Assembly: GCF_000454545.1 (NCBI RefSeq)
Contig: NZ_CM002139.1
Span: forward strand, 961,899 to 1,025,898
Direction: 5' to 3'
DNA: 64,000 nt
Source of the DNA: Xanthomonas cassavae CFBP 4642
GTDB lineage: Bacteria > Pseudomonadota > Gammaproteobacteria > Xanthomonadales > Xanthomonadaceae
Below the pieces are notes generated by a model. That model did no database searches and had not been told where the DNA came from. It saw only the letters and a program-made list of their open reading frames with translations. Below, one piece after another: positions 19,325 to 28,128 of this stretch. The position numbers were made by a program, and so were the translations under genes. How positions within the stretch are numbered: position 1 is the first letter of the stretch; the number at the start of each line of letters is the position of its first letter.

Positions 19325-21004
19325 TCAGGGAGTGGGGGAAGAAAGGTCGATGCGGAACACATACGCGCTCTCGCCGACCGGCTTTACGGGAAGGCGCAGA
19401 TGCAGGCCATCGGCGCGTTGTTCGAAGGGGATCTTCTTGCCGTTGGCCAGCAAGGTCACGCCGCGCACGCCATCGGCGGCGTTGAGCGATCGGATCACCG
19501 CTTCGCCATCGCTCGGCCAGCCGAGCGCGATCGCATACAGCGCGCCGTCGCGGGTGGTAAAGCGGAAATCTTCTGCCGTGTACGGTTTGGTCTTGACGTC
19601 CTGGAAGGTGCCGCCCACCACCTCGGTGGGGCCTTCGCCATATACGCGCCACGGCGTGCTGTCGTAGATCGCGCTGCCATTGGTCTTGAGCCAACGTCCG
19701 ATCGCCAGCAGGATGCCGCGCTCGGTCTCCGGGATCGAGCCATCGGCGCGCGGGCCGATGTTGAGCATCAGGTTGCCGTTCTTGGCCACCACGTCGGCCA
19801 GCATATGGATGATGAAGGTAGGGGACTTGTAGGTGTCGTTCTCGATGTAACCCCATGAGGCATTGCTCACCGAGGTATCGGTCTGCCAGTGGGTGGGGTG
19901 GATGCCGGTGAGCTGGCCGCGCTCGATATCCAGCGTGCCGGCGCCTTCCGGAAACGCGCCGAGTTTGTAGTTCACCACCACGCCGCGGTCGGCTTCGGTA
20001 CGCGCCGCGCCCTGGTTGTAGTAATACGCCAGCATCGTCGGCAGGCTGCGGCGGAAGGTGGGGTGGGCAATCCACCAATCGAAATAGATCAGGTCCGGTT
20101 GATAGGTGTCGATCAACTCGGTAGTGCGCGCCAGCCAATCGTCCAGCCAGGCCTGCGACACCGGCGTCCAGTCGTTGGCCACGTCGGCGTCGTCCTTGCC
20201 CGGCAGGCGCACCTGCGCCGGGCCGTACAGCGCCGCATAGCGCGGGTCGTTGACGTCGGAGTCGAAGGTGCGCCCACCATCGAAGAACCAATTGTGCTCG
20301 GCGCGGTGCGAGGACAGGCCGAAGTGCAACCCCTGCGCGCGGATCGACTTGGACAACTCGCCCAGCAGATCGCGTTTGGGGCCCATCTTGACCGCAGTCC
20401 AGTCCGACAACCGGGAGTCGTACAGCGCAAAGCCGTCATGGTGCTCGGCCACCGGCACCACATAGCGCGCGCCGGATTGCCGGAACAGCTTGGCCCAGCC
20501 ATTCGGATCGAACTTGGGCGCGGTGAACTTGGGAATCAGATCCTTGTAGCCGGAGCGCGCCTGCGGGCCATAGGTCGCCACGTGATGGGCGAATTCCTTG
20601 GAGCCCTCCAGGTACATGTTGCGCGAATACCACTCGCTGCCGAACGCCGGCACCGAGAACACGCCCCAATGGATGAAGATGCCGAACTTGGCATTGTCGT
20701 ACCACGCCGGCGATTGATAGGCCTTGAGTGCAGCCCAGTCGGGGCGGAACGGACCCTTGCGTGCGCCGGCTTCGGCTTCGCGCACCAGGCGCTCGCGTTC
20801 GGGTGCGTACTTGGCGGTGGCGCTGAGCCACTGCTGGTCGATCTGTTCCGGGCTGAGTGTGGTGGCGGTAGGCGCGGTGGGCGACTGCGCGCTGAGCGTG
20901 GCAGCAGGCAACGCGAGCAGCAGACCGAGCGCGAGCATTCGCGTTCTGGGTGCAGCTCCGGCGTGGCGGCGGGATGGAGCCGCGGGGCGGCTATCGGTCG
21001 TCAT
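19325..21004 (-). CDS. nixE: GH29 alpha-L-fucosidase (NixE-type), exported
   Basis: The product is 559 residues. Its signal peptide is preceded by a basic extension; an internal Met at residue 23 (MLALGLLLALPA) is an alternative start. GH29 features are FGIFIHWGVFSVPAFGSEWY and the nucleophile Asp in LIYFDWWIAHP near residue 307, with VVPVAEHHDGFALYDS earlier in the barrel. GH29 enzymes are retaining exo-fucosidases. The expected substrate is the core alpha-1,3-fucose or Lewis-a fucose of plant N-glycans. It is the first gene of the nix operon. It follows a strong terminator and two dyad elements, so it very likely has its own promoter in 21005-21164. Confidence 0.9.
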   Translation of the reverse strand: MTTDSRPAAPSRRHAGAAPRTRMLALGLLLALPAATLSAQSPTAPTATTLSPEQIDQQWLSATAKYAPERERLVREAEAGARKGPFRPDWAALKAYQSPAWYDNAKFGIFIHWGVFSVPAFGSEWYSRNMYLEGSKEFAHHVATYGPQARSGYKDLIPKFTAPKFDPNGWAKLFRQSGARYVVPVAEHHDGFALYDSRLSDWTAVKMGPKRDLLGELSKSIRAQGLHFGLSSHRAEHNWFFDGGRTFDSDVNDPRYAALYGPAQVRLPGKDDADVANDWTPVSQAWLDDWLARTTELIDTYQPDLIYFDWWIAHPTFRRSLPTMLAYYYNQGAARTEADRGVVVNYKLGAFPEGAGTLDIERGQLTGIHPTHWQTDTSVSNASWGYIENDTYKSPTFIIHMLADVVAKNGNLMLNIGPRADGSIPETERGILLAIGRWLKTNGSAIYDSTPWRVYGEGPTEVVGGTFQDVKTKPYTAEDFRFTTRDGALYAIALGWPSDGEAVIRSLNAADGVRGVTLLANGKKIPFEQRADGLHLRLPVKPVGESAYVFRIDLSSPTP

Positions 21005-21111
21005 GGGAACTGCACTCCTTCAAGCGAGACGTGTCGGTTGCAGCGCAGCCGGCACGTGGATGGCAAAAGCGGGCCTGGCCATGCTCCCTCAACCGCGAAG
21101 GGGCGTGGCCA

Positions 21112-21164
21112 GTACCACTCCTTGGTACAACATCGAGCGGTGCACTGCATGCAACACACCGCTC
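21112..21164 (-). promoter_or_regulatory. Two dyad elements upstream of the nix operon
   Basis: GTACCA-N5-TGGTAC occupies 21112-21128. A 30-base dyad occupies 21135-21164: arms GAGCGGTG and CACCGCTC around a TGCATGCA core. Read on the minus strand, TTGCAT then 17 bases then GTTGTA falls across the two dyads and could be a promoter, with the first dyad overlapping its -10. Neither dyad matches the NagR box found at 24241. A distinct regulator is inferred. Confidence 0.5.
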
Positions 21165-21202
21165 AAAAAAAAGCGCGCCACCGTGGAGGGTCGGTGGCGC
21201 GC
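21165..21202 (-). terminator. Rho-independent terminator of the TonB receptor gene
   Basis: A perfect 11-bp stem GCGCGCCACCG/CGGTGGCGCGC (21173-21183 with 21192-21202) has an 8-base loop and is followed on the minus strand by eight T residues (21172-21165). It lies immediately after the receptor stop codon and separates the receptor from the nix operon. Confidence 0.95.
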
Positions 21203-21212
21203 CGGTGCTACA

Positions 21213-23907
21213 TCAGAACTTGAAGTTCAACTGGGCCTGATAACCGCGGCCGTTCTTGTAGAACGCCGTTGGCGTATCGCGCGTGTTGCTGAAGAGACGG
21301 TAGGTCGAATCCAGCAGGTTGGTCGCGCCAAAAGTGATGCCCATGTAATCGGTGATCTGATACGAGGCGGTCAGGTCCAGCTGCTTGTAGCTGTCTGCAA
21401 AATCTTCCGACGACAACCGGCCGATCTGGGTGAAGTACTTCGAGCGGTAGCTGTAGTTCACACGCACCGTCCAGTCGCCGTGCTCCCAGTACGGGATCAC
21501 GTTGTAGGTATCGCGCGACAGGTACGGCAGGTTCAGACCGGAACTGGAATCGGATTCGGCAAACGTGTAGTTGGCCTGCAAGCCAAAGCCCAGGCCGAAG
21601 GTCTGCTGGTAGTTGACCGCCACACCCTTGACCTTGGCGTCGGAGACGTTGATCGGCGATGTCACCAGATACAAGCCAGCAACGCCGCTAACCGGATCTG
21701 TGAGCTGACGGATGCTCGTGGTGTTGACGATGTAGGAGCTGATGTCGCGATAGAACACTTCACCGGACAGCATGCTGGATGGTGCGAAATACCACTCGGC
21801 CGCCAGATCGTAGTTGGTGGATTCGTAAGGCTTCAGATCCGGATTGCCACCACCGGCGGTCAGGTTGCCATTGTTGCTATTGATGGTGAAGGTACCTGCG
21901 AGGTCGCCATACCGCGGACGCGCAATGACCTTGGCTGCTGAGAAGCGCAGCACGGCGTCGTCGGTGATGTCGTAGGCGATGTTGAAGCTCGGCAGCGCCT
22001 TGCGGTAGTCGTTGGTCTCGGCCACGCGGTCGAAGTTGGTGCCACCATCGGCACTCTGCCAGTACAGCGATTTGTCGGTGGTATCGACCAAGCGTACGCC
22101 TACATTACCGCGCCACTTGCCAGTTTCGTAATTCAATTGAGTGTAGAAATTCTGCGTGATCTCCTTCACATCAAAGGACGAGCCGAAGTCGGTGCGGAAC
22201 GGTCCTTGCGGCTGCGATAGCAGATAGCTGCGCACGGCGCCCAGATTTGCAGTGGACCAGGTTGTCAGGTCGCCACTGGCTCCCAGCCCGTCGTACAGGC
22301 TACTCGGCGTGCTACCAGGACTGAACTGAGTCAGCGAAACAGGATCCGTGGTGTTGATGCGATTGCTGCGTGCTGCCACACCATTGTTGTGGTTGATGTA
22401 CTTGTAGCCAAACTGCAGCTTGGTGAACGGACCCCATTCCAGGTCGCGTGCCGCGTCCCACTGGAAATACTTCTCTTCGTCAGTGCTCTGTTGATAAAGG
22501 ATGCCGCCGGCCTGTATGGCGGCTTGATCCTGTGAGCCTGCTGCAAGTCCGGCCGGAGAGCCCGGCAGCGTCCAGTTTGCGACACCGCCATTGTCATAGT
22601 TCACGGCCGTGCTGTTGCCGTTGTAGGCAAAGTTATAGCCGCCATCCTGCAACAAGAACTTCATCAGGTATTCGGGGTTCTTGCCGCCGGTGGCCTTGGT
22701 GTCGCCGACCTGAGTGGTGAACACCCACTTCTCGCCCGACCAGTCGTGACGCAGGTTCAGGCTCTTGGTGGTGACGGTGCTCTCGCGGTAATTTGCGTCC
22801 AGCTGCGCGTACGGCTGCGCCAACCCGCCGTCAGAAACCGTAGCGGAGGTGATCACGCCGTTTTGCACATTAGCCTGCGTTTACCAGCCTCAGGTTATTG
22901 ATGCTGTCTCCAGAACCGTCAGCGGCCGGCGATCCACACGCAGGACACATGTAACGTGACTGGCTGAAGTTGTTGTACTTGCCCTTGATGTACAGGCCGG
23001 TCAGGTTGAATTCGTTCTGCTCGTTCGGCTTCCACTGCAACGCGCCCTGCACGCCGCTGCGTTCGCGGGTCTGCTGGAAGAATGCGCTGTTGATGCCGGC
23101 CGGTACACGGGCGGTGGCGACATCGCTGCCGTCGCCGGTGATGGTGGCGCTGGCGGGAATGTTGGCGCCGGTGGTGTAGCCGAAGTATTCGATACCGGCG
23201 CGTGCCAGGTCCTGCTTGTCGTGCGTGGCGGAGATCAACGCGCCGAAGGTTTCGTCGTCGTTCTTCCAGCTCCACAGCGCCGAGCCGCGCGGATTGCCTT
23301 CTTCCGAACGGTCGTTGTAGTTGTAGCCGACCGAACCGCGGATGGTGTTCTTGGGCAGGTCCAGCGGCTTGCGGGTGTGCACGATCACGGTGCCGCCGAT
23401 CGAGCCTTCATCGATGCGCGCTTCCGGGGTCTTGTAGACCTCCATCAGGCCGATGATTTCCGGCGACAGCAGGGTGTAGTTGAAGGTACGGCCGCTGGTA
23501 TCGGTCGGGTTGCCGCCCCAGTCGCCCGAGGCGATGGTCTGGCCATTGAGCAGCACACGGTTCAAGGCCGGGTCGGTACCGTTGATGCTGACCTTTTCGC
23601 CTTCGCCGAACTGGCGGTCGACGCTGATGCCCGGCAGGTGCGACAGCGACTCTGCGGCATTGATGTCCGGGAACTTGCCGATGTCTTCGGCGCTGATCGC
23701 ATCGACGATGGAATTGGCCGAGCGCTTGACAGCCTGGCTCTTCTCCAGCGACGCGCGGTAGCCGGTGACGGTGATGGTGTCCAGTTCGGTTGTTGCCGAG
23801 GAAGCGGCTGCAGGTGCTGGCTGTTCCTGTCCGGCAGCCATCGCAGAGCCGGAGCAGTACAGAGCGGCGGTGATACAGAGTGCTAACGTCGTGGTGCGGC
23901 TATGCAT
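21213..23907 (-). pseudogene. TonB-dependent receptor of the nix locus (nixD-like), frameshifted
   Basis: The first 345 residues comprise a signal peptide, TonB-box-like TELDTITVTGYRASL, and the plug domain with INGTDPALNRVLLNGQ and GSIGGTVIVHTRKPL. They end in a stop at NLRLVNAG. The remaining about 550 residues continue in the next frame from NVQNGVITSATV to the barrel-closing C-terminus ending in NFKF. The phase change is a net gain of one base near 22870-22878. The joined length of about 895 residues is normal for this family. It would import glycan fragments or GlcNAc oligomers across the outer membrane. As read, no barrel is made. The gene is divergent from a sugar kinase, and a NagR box lies upstream of each. 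Confidence 0.88.
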
Positions 23908-24240
23908 GGCTAAACCTCATTGGTTAGTGCTGTGAGCGCGTCGCCTTCAGGAGGCGTCACGCGCTCGGCGTGGCCGGCAAAACAACACGCCCTGACCGAT
24001 CGCGGTGATCGAGCGCCGCTTCCGCGGAGGCGGCAGGTCGCGTCGATTCGCGTGGTAGAGGAGGTGTCCCCCGTGCGGTGAAGCGGTGGAGCGAATGCGA
24101 CATCAGCGAGTCGAACGTCCGATGACGTACCACTCACGAATCTGGAACCGGCAGGCGAGAGGAAGAGCCGTTCTTCAGTACCGAACAGTCCATGGCCCCT
24201 CCTGCCAGAACCCCGATTTGGATCGAGTCTCGCGTAGCGC

Positions 24241-24254
24241 TGACAGCGTTGTCA
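24241..24254. promoter_or_regulatory. NagR-type operator, receptor side
   Basis: TGACAGCGTTGTCA fits the LacI-family NagR consensus TGACARCGYTGTCA. On the minus strand the site overlaps TTGACA (24256-24251), a good -35 for the receptor gene, so binding would block that promoter. Confidence 0.8.
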
Positions 24255-24526
24255 ACACATCGTCACAGATCTCTGAAGCGGCTGCGGTTGCGCTGCAATG
24301 CAGCATTTTCGCGACATGATCGCTGTAGGTCGGTGCGCACGCGAACAACCGGCGTTCGAGTATCTTGCCTGCCATTGGTGCTTTCGATGATCGGATACCA
24401 TTGGCGATGGCTTCAGTTCGGTTTTGTGCAGACATCGGCGTGTTCGATGCGGGTTTTCGTAGATGATGGGTTGTGCGGTGCAATGCATCGATCGTGGTGA
24501 CCACGGTTGCGTTACAAACCGATTGC

Positions 24527-24540
24527 TGACAACGTTGTCT
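24527..24540. promoter_or_regulatory. NagR-type operator, kinase side
   Basis: TGACAACGTTGTCT differs from the NagR consensus only at the last base. It lies 64 bases upstream of the kinase start codon. CTGACA at 24526-24531 could serve as an overlapping -35. Confidence 0.8.
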
Positions 24541-24604
24541 ACCCGCTACCGTCCGTCGGACACGGGGAGGCGATCCGGCCCGCTGCTACTGATCAGGAGA
24601 ATGC

Positions 24605-25621
24605 GTGAGCGCAAGCAGTCCAATGGAAGCGGTGACTTTTCCGCGCCCCGACACCTTCGTTGCCGCCGACGTGGGAGGGACGCATGTGCGCCTGGCGTTG
24701 GTGTGCCCAGGCAACGATGCGCGTACGCCGGTCACGGTGCTCGACTATCGCAAGTACCGCTGCGCCGATTATCCGGGCCTGGCCGAGATCATGTCCGCCT
24801 TCTTTTCCGAGTTGGGATGTGCGCCGGTGCGCCGCGGCGTGATTGCCAGCGCCGGGTATGCGCTGGAGGACGGCAGTGTGATCACCGCGAACCTTCCGTG
24901 GGTGTTGGCACCGGAGCAGATCCGTCGCCAGCTCGGCATGCAGGCGCTGCATCTGGTCAACGATTTCGAAGCGGTGGCCTATGCGGCCAACTACATGGCC
25001 GGCAATCAGGTCATGCAGCTCTCCGGCCCGGCGCAGGGGGCGCCCGGTCCGGCGCTGGTGCTGGGGCCGGGCACGGGGCTGGGCGCGGCGGTTTGGATTC
25101 CCAATGGCGCCCAGCCGGTGGTACTGCCGACCGAAGCCGGCCACGCCGCGCTAGCCGCAGCCAGCGACCTGGAGGTGGCATTGCTGCGGGAACTGCGCCG
25201 CACGCGCATGCATGTGGGCACCGAGACGCTGTTGTCCGGACCGGGCCTGTTGAACCTCTACACGGCACTGGCCACGCTGCGCGGCAAGCCGGCCGTGCAT
25301 GCCGGCCCGGCCGATGTCACGGCCGCCGCACTGGCGGGCCACGACGTGCTCGCACGCGACGCGCTACAGGCGTTCTGCGGCTTCATGGGCAGTGTGGTCG
25401 GCGACATGATGCTGCTGTACGGTATCCGCAGCGGCGTGTATCTGGCCGGCGGGTTCCTGCCGCAGATCGCCGACTTCATTGCCGCCAGTGATTTCGTCGC
25501 CCGCCTGCTCGACAAGGGCACGCTGCGCCCCGCACTGGAGCAGGTGCCGGTGCGTATCGTCGAGCACGGCCAGCTCGGCGTGATCGGCGCCGCCAGTTGG
25601 TTTCTGCAGCACGGGCGCTGA
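24605..25621 (+). CDS. nagK: Glucokinase-family kinase, probable GlcNAc kinase (NagK-II type)
   Basis: The product is 338 residues. The fold is the Glk branch of the hexokinase/actin superfamily. The phosphate-1 loop is AADVGGTHVRLAL near residue 20, LVNDFEAVAYAAN near 120 holds the catalytic Asp, LGPGTGLGAA is a nucleotide loop, and GVYLAGGFLPQI lies near the C-terminus. TEAGHAALA replaces the usual TEGGH of glucokinases. The start is GTG at 24605, 5 bases after AGGAGA. Position beside the nix receptor and a NagR box 64 bases upstream argue that it phosphorylates imported GlcNAc rather than glucose. Substrate is inferred from context; glucokinase activity is not excluded. Confidence 0.8.
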   Translation: MSASSPMEAVTFPRPDTFVAADVGGTHVRLALVCPGNDARTPVTVLDYRKYRCADYPGLAEIMSAFFSELGCAPVRRGVIASAGYALEDGSVITANLPWVLAPEQIRRQLGMQALHLVNDFEAVAYAANYMAGNQVMQLSGPAQGAPGPALVLGPGTGLGAAVWIPNGAQPVVLPTEAGHAALAAASDLEVALLRELRRTRMHVGTETLLSGPGLLNLYTALATLRGKPAVHAGPADVTAAALAGHDVLARDALQAFCGFMGSVVGDMMLLYGIRSGVYLAGGFLPQIADFIAASDFVARLLDKGTLRPALEQVPVRIVEHGQLGVIGAASWFLQHGR

Positions 25622-25943
25622 CGCACGACACACTGCAAGAGCATGCCTGGGCGCGACGGACGGTACCGATAGTGCCTCTCGCGTTTAGGTGCGCTCCTGC
25701 ACTTCGGTTGGCGGCCGTGCGTTTTTGCAGTCATTCCATGCGTGATGTATCGGGTCTATCGGCACTCGTATCGCAGCATCCCGTAGGAGCGTCCCTGGGC
25801 GCGACGGGCGTTGCCGGTAAGACTGCTCGCGCCCAGGGACGCTCCTACGTGGGTTGCTCGCCTCGCCTGTCGTCCGGTCGCGCAAGGCACGACGCTACCC
25901 GCACTGCGCGTCAGCGAACGCGATGTCCTGCAAGTCCTCGAAC
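25622..25943. other. Intergenic region between nagK and rsmE with a large inverted repeat
   Basis: Two convergent genes (kinase and rsmE) end here. Apart from the inverted repeat at 25782-25849 and a partial, diverged copy of its left arm near 25645-25662, nothing is recognised. Confidence 0.5.
25782..25849. repeat. Perfect 23-nt inverted repeat with 22-nt loop
   Basis: The left arm 25782-25804 begins CGTAGGAGCGTCCCTGGGCG. The right arm 25827-25849 is its exact reverse complement, ending GGGACGCTCCTACG. This is the GTAGGAGCG...CGCTCCTAC type of dispersed element seen in xanthomonads. It sits between convergent genes, where it could act as a bidirectional transcript end, although there is no T-tract. 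Confidence 0.8.
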
Positions 25944-26678
25944 CTACAGGTCGCCGAACCGCGCCTGCAACGCGGCGATGGCGGCCAGGCCGGCGGTCTC
26001 GGTGCGCAGGATGCGTGGACCCAGCTGCAGGCCGGTGAAACCGGCATCGGCCAGCGTGGCGCGGTCGCGTGGCGACCAGCCGCCTTCAGGCCCGATCGCC
26101 ACGATCAGCCCCTGTTCTACATCCGCACTCAGCGTGGACAGGCGATGCTCGCCCTGCGGGTCCAGGGTCAGCCGCAGCGCCTGCGTATCGCAGGCCTGCG
26201 CTGCCTCTTGCAAGCCAAGCGGCGCAGCGACGGTCGGTACGCGCGCGCGGCCGGATTGCTCGCACGCGGACACCACTACGCTGCGCCAGTGCGCCACGCG
26301 TTTTTCCATGCGTGCGGCATCCAGCTTGACCTCGGTGCGCTCGGCGTTGACCGGCACGATGGTCGCAACGCCCAGCTCGGTCGCCTTCTGCAGGATCAGG
26401 TCCATCTTCTCGCCGCGTGCGATACCCTGCAGCAGGGTGATCCGCAACGGCGATTCATTGTGCAGTGGCTCGACACGCTCGACCCGCGCACGCGCCTCGC
26501 GCTTGCCGGCCATGCTGATGCGGGCGTGGTAATCGCTGCCGTCGCCATTGAATAGAATGCAGGCATCGCCCTCGCGCAGCCGCAGCACACGTAACAGGTG
26601 ATTGGCGGACTCTTCGGGCAGGGCGACGTCTTGGTCGCACTGCAGCGGCAGTGCCACATGCGAGCGGGTCAGGCGCAT
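25944..26678 (-). CDS. rsmE: 16S rRNA m3U1498 methyltransferase RsmE
   Basis: The product is 244 residues, normal for RsmE. An N-terminal PUA-like domain with NHLLRVLRLREGDACILFNG is followed by a SPOUT methyltransferase domain. The SAM-binding knot is formed by LIVAIGPEGGWSPRD near residues 187-202 and LGPRILRTETAGLAAIAAL at the C-terminus. It methylates N3 of U1498 in 16S rRNA in the assembled small subunit. Its start overlaps the end of bioA by 10 bases, so the two are probably cotranscribed and translationally coupled. Confidence 0.95.
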   Translation of the reverse strand: MRLTRSHVALPLQCDQDVALPEESANHLLRVLRLREGDACILFNGDGSDYHARISMAGKREARARVERVEPLHNESPLRITLLQGIARGEKMDLILQKATELGVATIVPVNAERTEVKLDAARMEKRVAHWRSVVVSACEQSGRARVPTVAAPLGLQEAAQACDTQALRLTLDPQGEHRLSTLSADVEQGLIVAIGPEGGWSPRDRATLADAGFTGLQLGPRILRTETAGLAAIAALQARFGDL

Positions 26679-28087
26679 GCAACGGCCTCCGCGATGGCGT
26701 GGCGGGTGGTGGCCGCCAGCGACGCGAGTTGCGTCTCATCCACACAATACGGCGGCATCCAGTACAGCACATCGCCCAATGGGCGCAGCACCACGCCGCG
26801 TTCCAGCGCTGCGCGATACGCCTTCAGCCCGACCCGCGCTGCCGCAGGGAAGGGCGTGCGCTTGTCGCCGCCCCGGGTCAGCTCGAACGCCACGATCATG
26901 CCGGCCTGGCGCACGTCGGCCACCGCCGGATGTTCGCCAATCTGCGCAGCAAGCGTGGTCATGTGGGCAGCGGTGCGTTGATTACGCGCAATCACGTCGT
27001 CGTCTGCGAAGATCTGCAGGGTCGCCAATGCAGCCGCGCAAGCAAGTGGATTACCGGTATAGCTGTGCGAATGCAGGAATGCGCGCTCGCGCGAATCGTC
27101 CAGGAATGCGTCGTACACCGCCTGCGTGGCCAGCACCGCCGCCAACGGCAGGAAGCCGCCGGTCAGGCCCTTGGACAGGCACAACAGATCGGGCATCACC
27201 CCGGCCTGCTCGCAGGCGAACAAGGTGCCGGTGCGGCCGAAGCCGGAGGCGATCTCGTCCGCAATCAGGAACGCGCCCTGCGCGTCGCACAGTTCGCGTG
27301 CGCGACGCAGATAGGCCGGGTGATACATGCGCATGCCGCCGGCGCACTGCACACGTGGCTCCAGGATCAGCGCGCAGATCTGCCCGGGCGAGCGTTCGAA
27401 CACTGCCTGCAACGCATCGGCGGCCTGCAGCGCGTACTCCTCTGCGCTCTGGCCGGGCTCGGCCAGGTAGGCATCGGGCGAGGGCGCAAAGATCGATTCC
27501 AGCAGCAGCGGTGCGTAGACGCGCCGGTACAAGGGAATGTCGCCTACCGACAGCGCGCCGATGGTCTCGCCGTGATAACCGTTCTCCAGCGCGATGAAAC
27601 GCGTGCGGCCGTGCTCGCCGCGGTTATGGAAGTAATGGAAGGCCATCTTCAAGGCCACTTCCACGCCGGCCGAACCATTGTCGGCATAGAACACCTTGGA
27701 TAGCGGTGCGCGCCCGGGCTGGCGCGGTGCAATCGCCAACAGGCGCTCGGCCAGCTGCACTGCCGGCGCATGCGTGAAGCCGGCCAGCATCACCTGTTCC
27801 AGCGTGCCGGCCTGCTGCGCGATGGCTGCGCCGATACGCGGTTCGGCATGGCCGAACAGGTTGGTCCACCAGCTACTGACCGCGTCCAGATAACGGTGGC
27901 CATCGTGGCCGATCAGCCAGGCGCCCTCGCCGCGGGCGATCGGCACCAGCGGAAGCGTGTGCGGGTGCTCGCGCATCTGCGTGCATGGGTGCCACAGCAC
28001 TGCAAGATCGCGTTGTCGCCAATGATCGGCGGCTTCGGAGGCCGCCGGGTCTGCTAGGATTTCGGGCTCATGAACATGTCGATGCAT
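26669..28087 (-). CDS. bioA: Adenosylmethionine-8-amino-7-oxononanoate aminotransferase BioA
   Basis: The product is 472 residues, a class III PLP aminotransferase. Typical BioA elements are LWHPCTQM near the N-terminus, DAVSSWWTNLFGHAEPRI and YHGETIGALSVG. DEIASGFGRTGTLFACEQ holds the PLP-binding Asp, and LSKGLTGGFLPLAAVL near residue 305 holds the Schiff-base Lys. It makes 7,8-diaminononanoate in biotin synthesis using SAM as amino donor. The ATG at 28087 is the only in-frame start before the conserved N-terminus. Only 41 bases separate it from the divergent nudE start. Downstream it overlaps rsmE. Confidence 0.95.
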   Translation of the reverse strand: MHRHVHEPEILADPAASEAADHWRQRDLAVLWHPCTQMREHPHTLPLVPIARGEGAWLIGHDGHRYLDAVSSWWTNLFGHAEPRIGAAIAQQAGTLEQVMLAGFTHAPAVQLAERLLAIAPRQPGRAPLSKVFYADNGSAGVEVALKMAFHYFHNRGEHGRTRFIALENGYHGETIGALSVGDIPLYRRVYAPLLLESIFAPSPDAYLAEPGQSAEEYALQAADALQAVFERSPGQICALILEPRVQCAGGMRMYHPAYLRRARELCDAQGAFLIADEIASGFGRTGTLFACEQAGVMPDLLCLSKGLTGGFLPLAAVLATQAVYDAFLDDSRERAFLHSHSYTGNPLACAAALATLQIFADDDVIARNQRTAAHMTTLAAQIGEHPAVADVRQAGMIVAFELTRGGDKRTPFPAAARVGLKAYRAALERGVVLRPLGDVLYWMPPYCVDETQLASLAATTRHAIAEAVACA

Positions 28088-28128
28088 CCGCCTATTCTAT
28101 CGGCCCGCTCCGCGGCTGCGTGCTGCGC

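Larger units (their letters stand above)
23908..24604. other. 697-base divergent intergenic region with two NagR boxes
   Basis: No gene is supported in this gap between the receptor gene and the sugar kinase gene. The receptor has a leader of about 330 bases from its operator to its ATG. That leader holds nothing I recognise. Confidence 0.5.
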
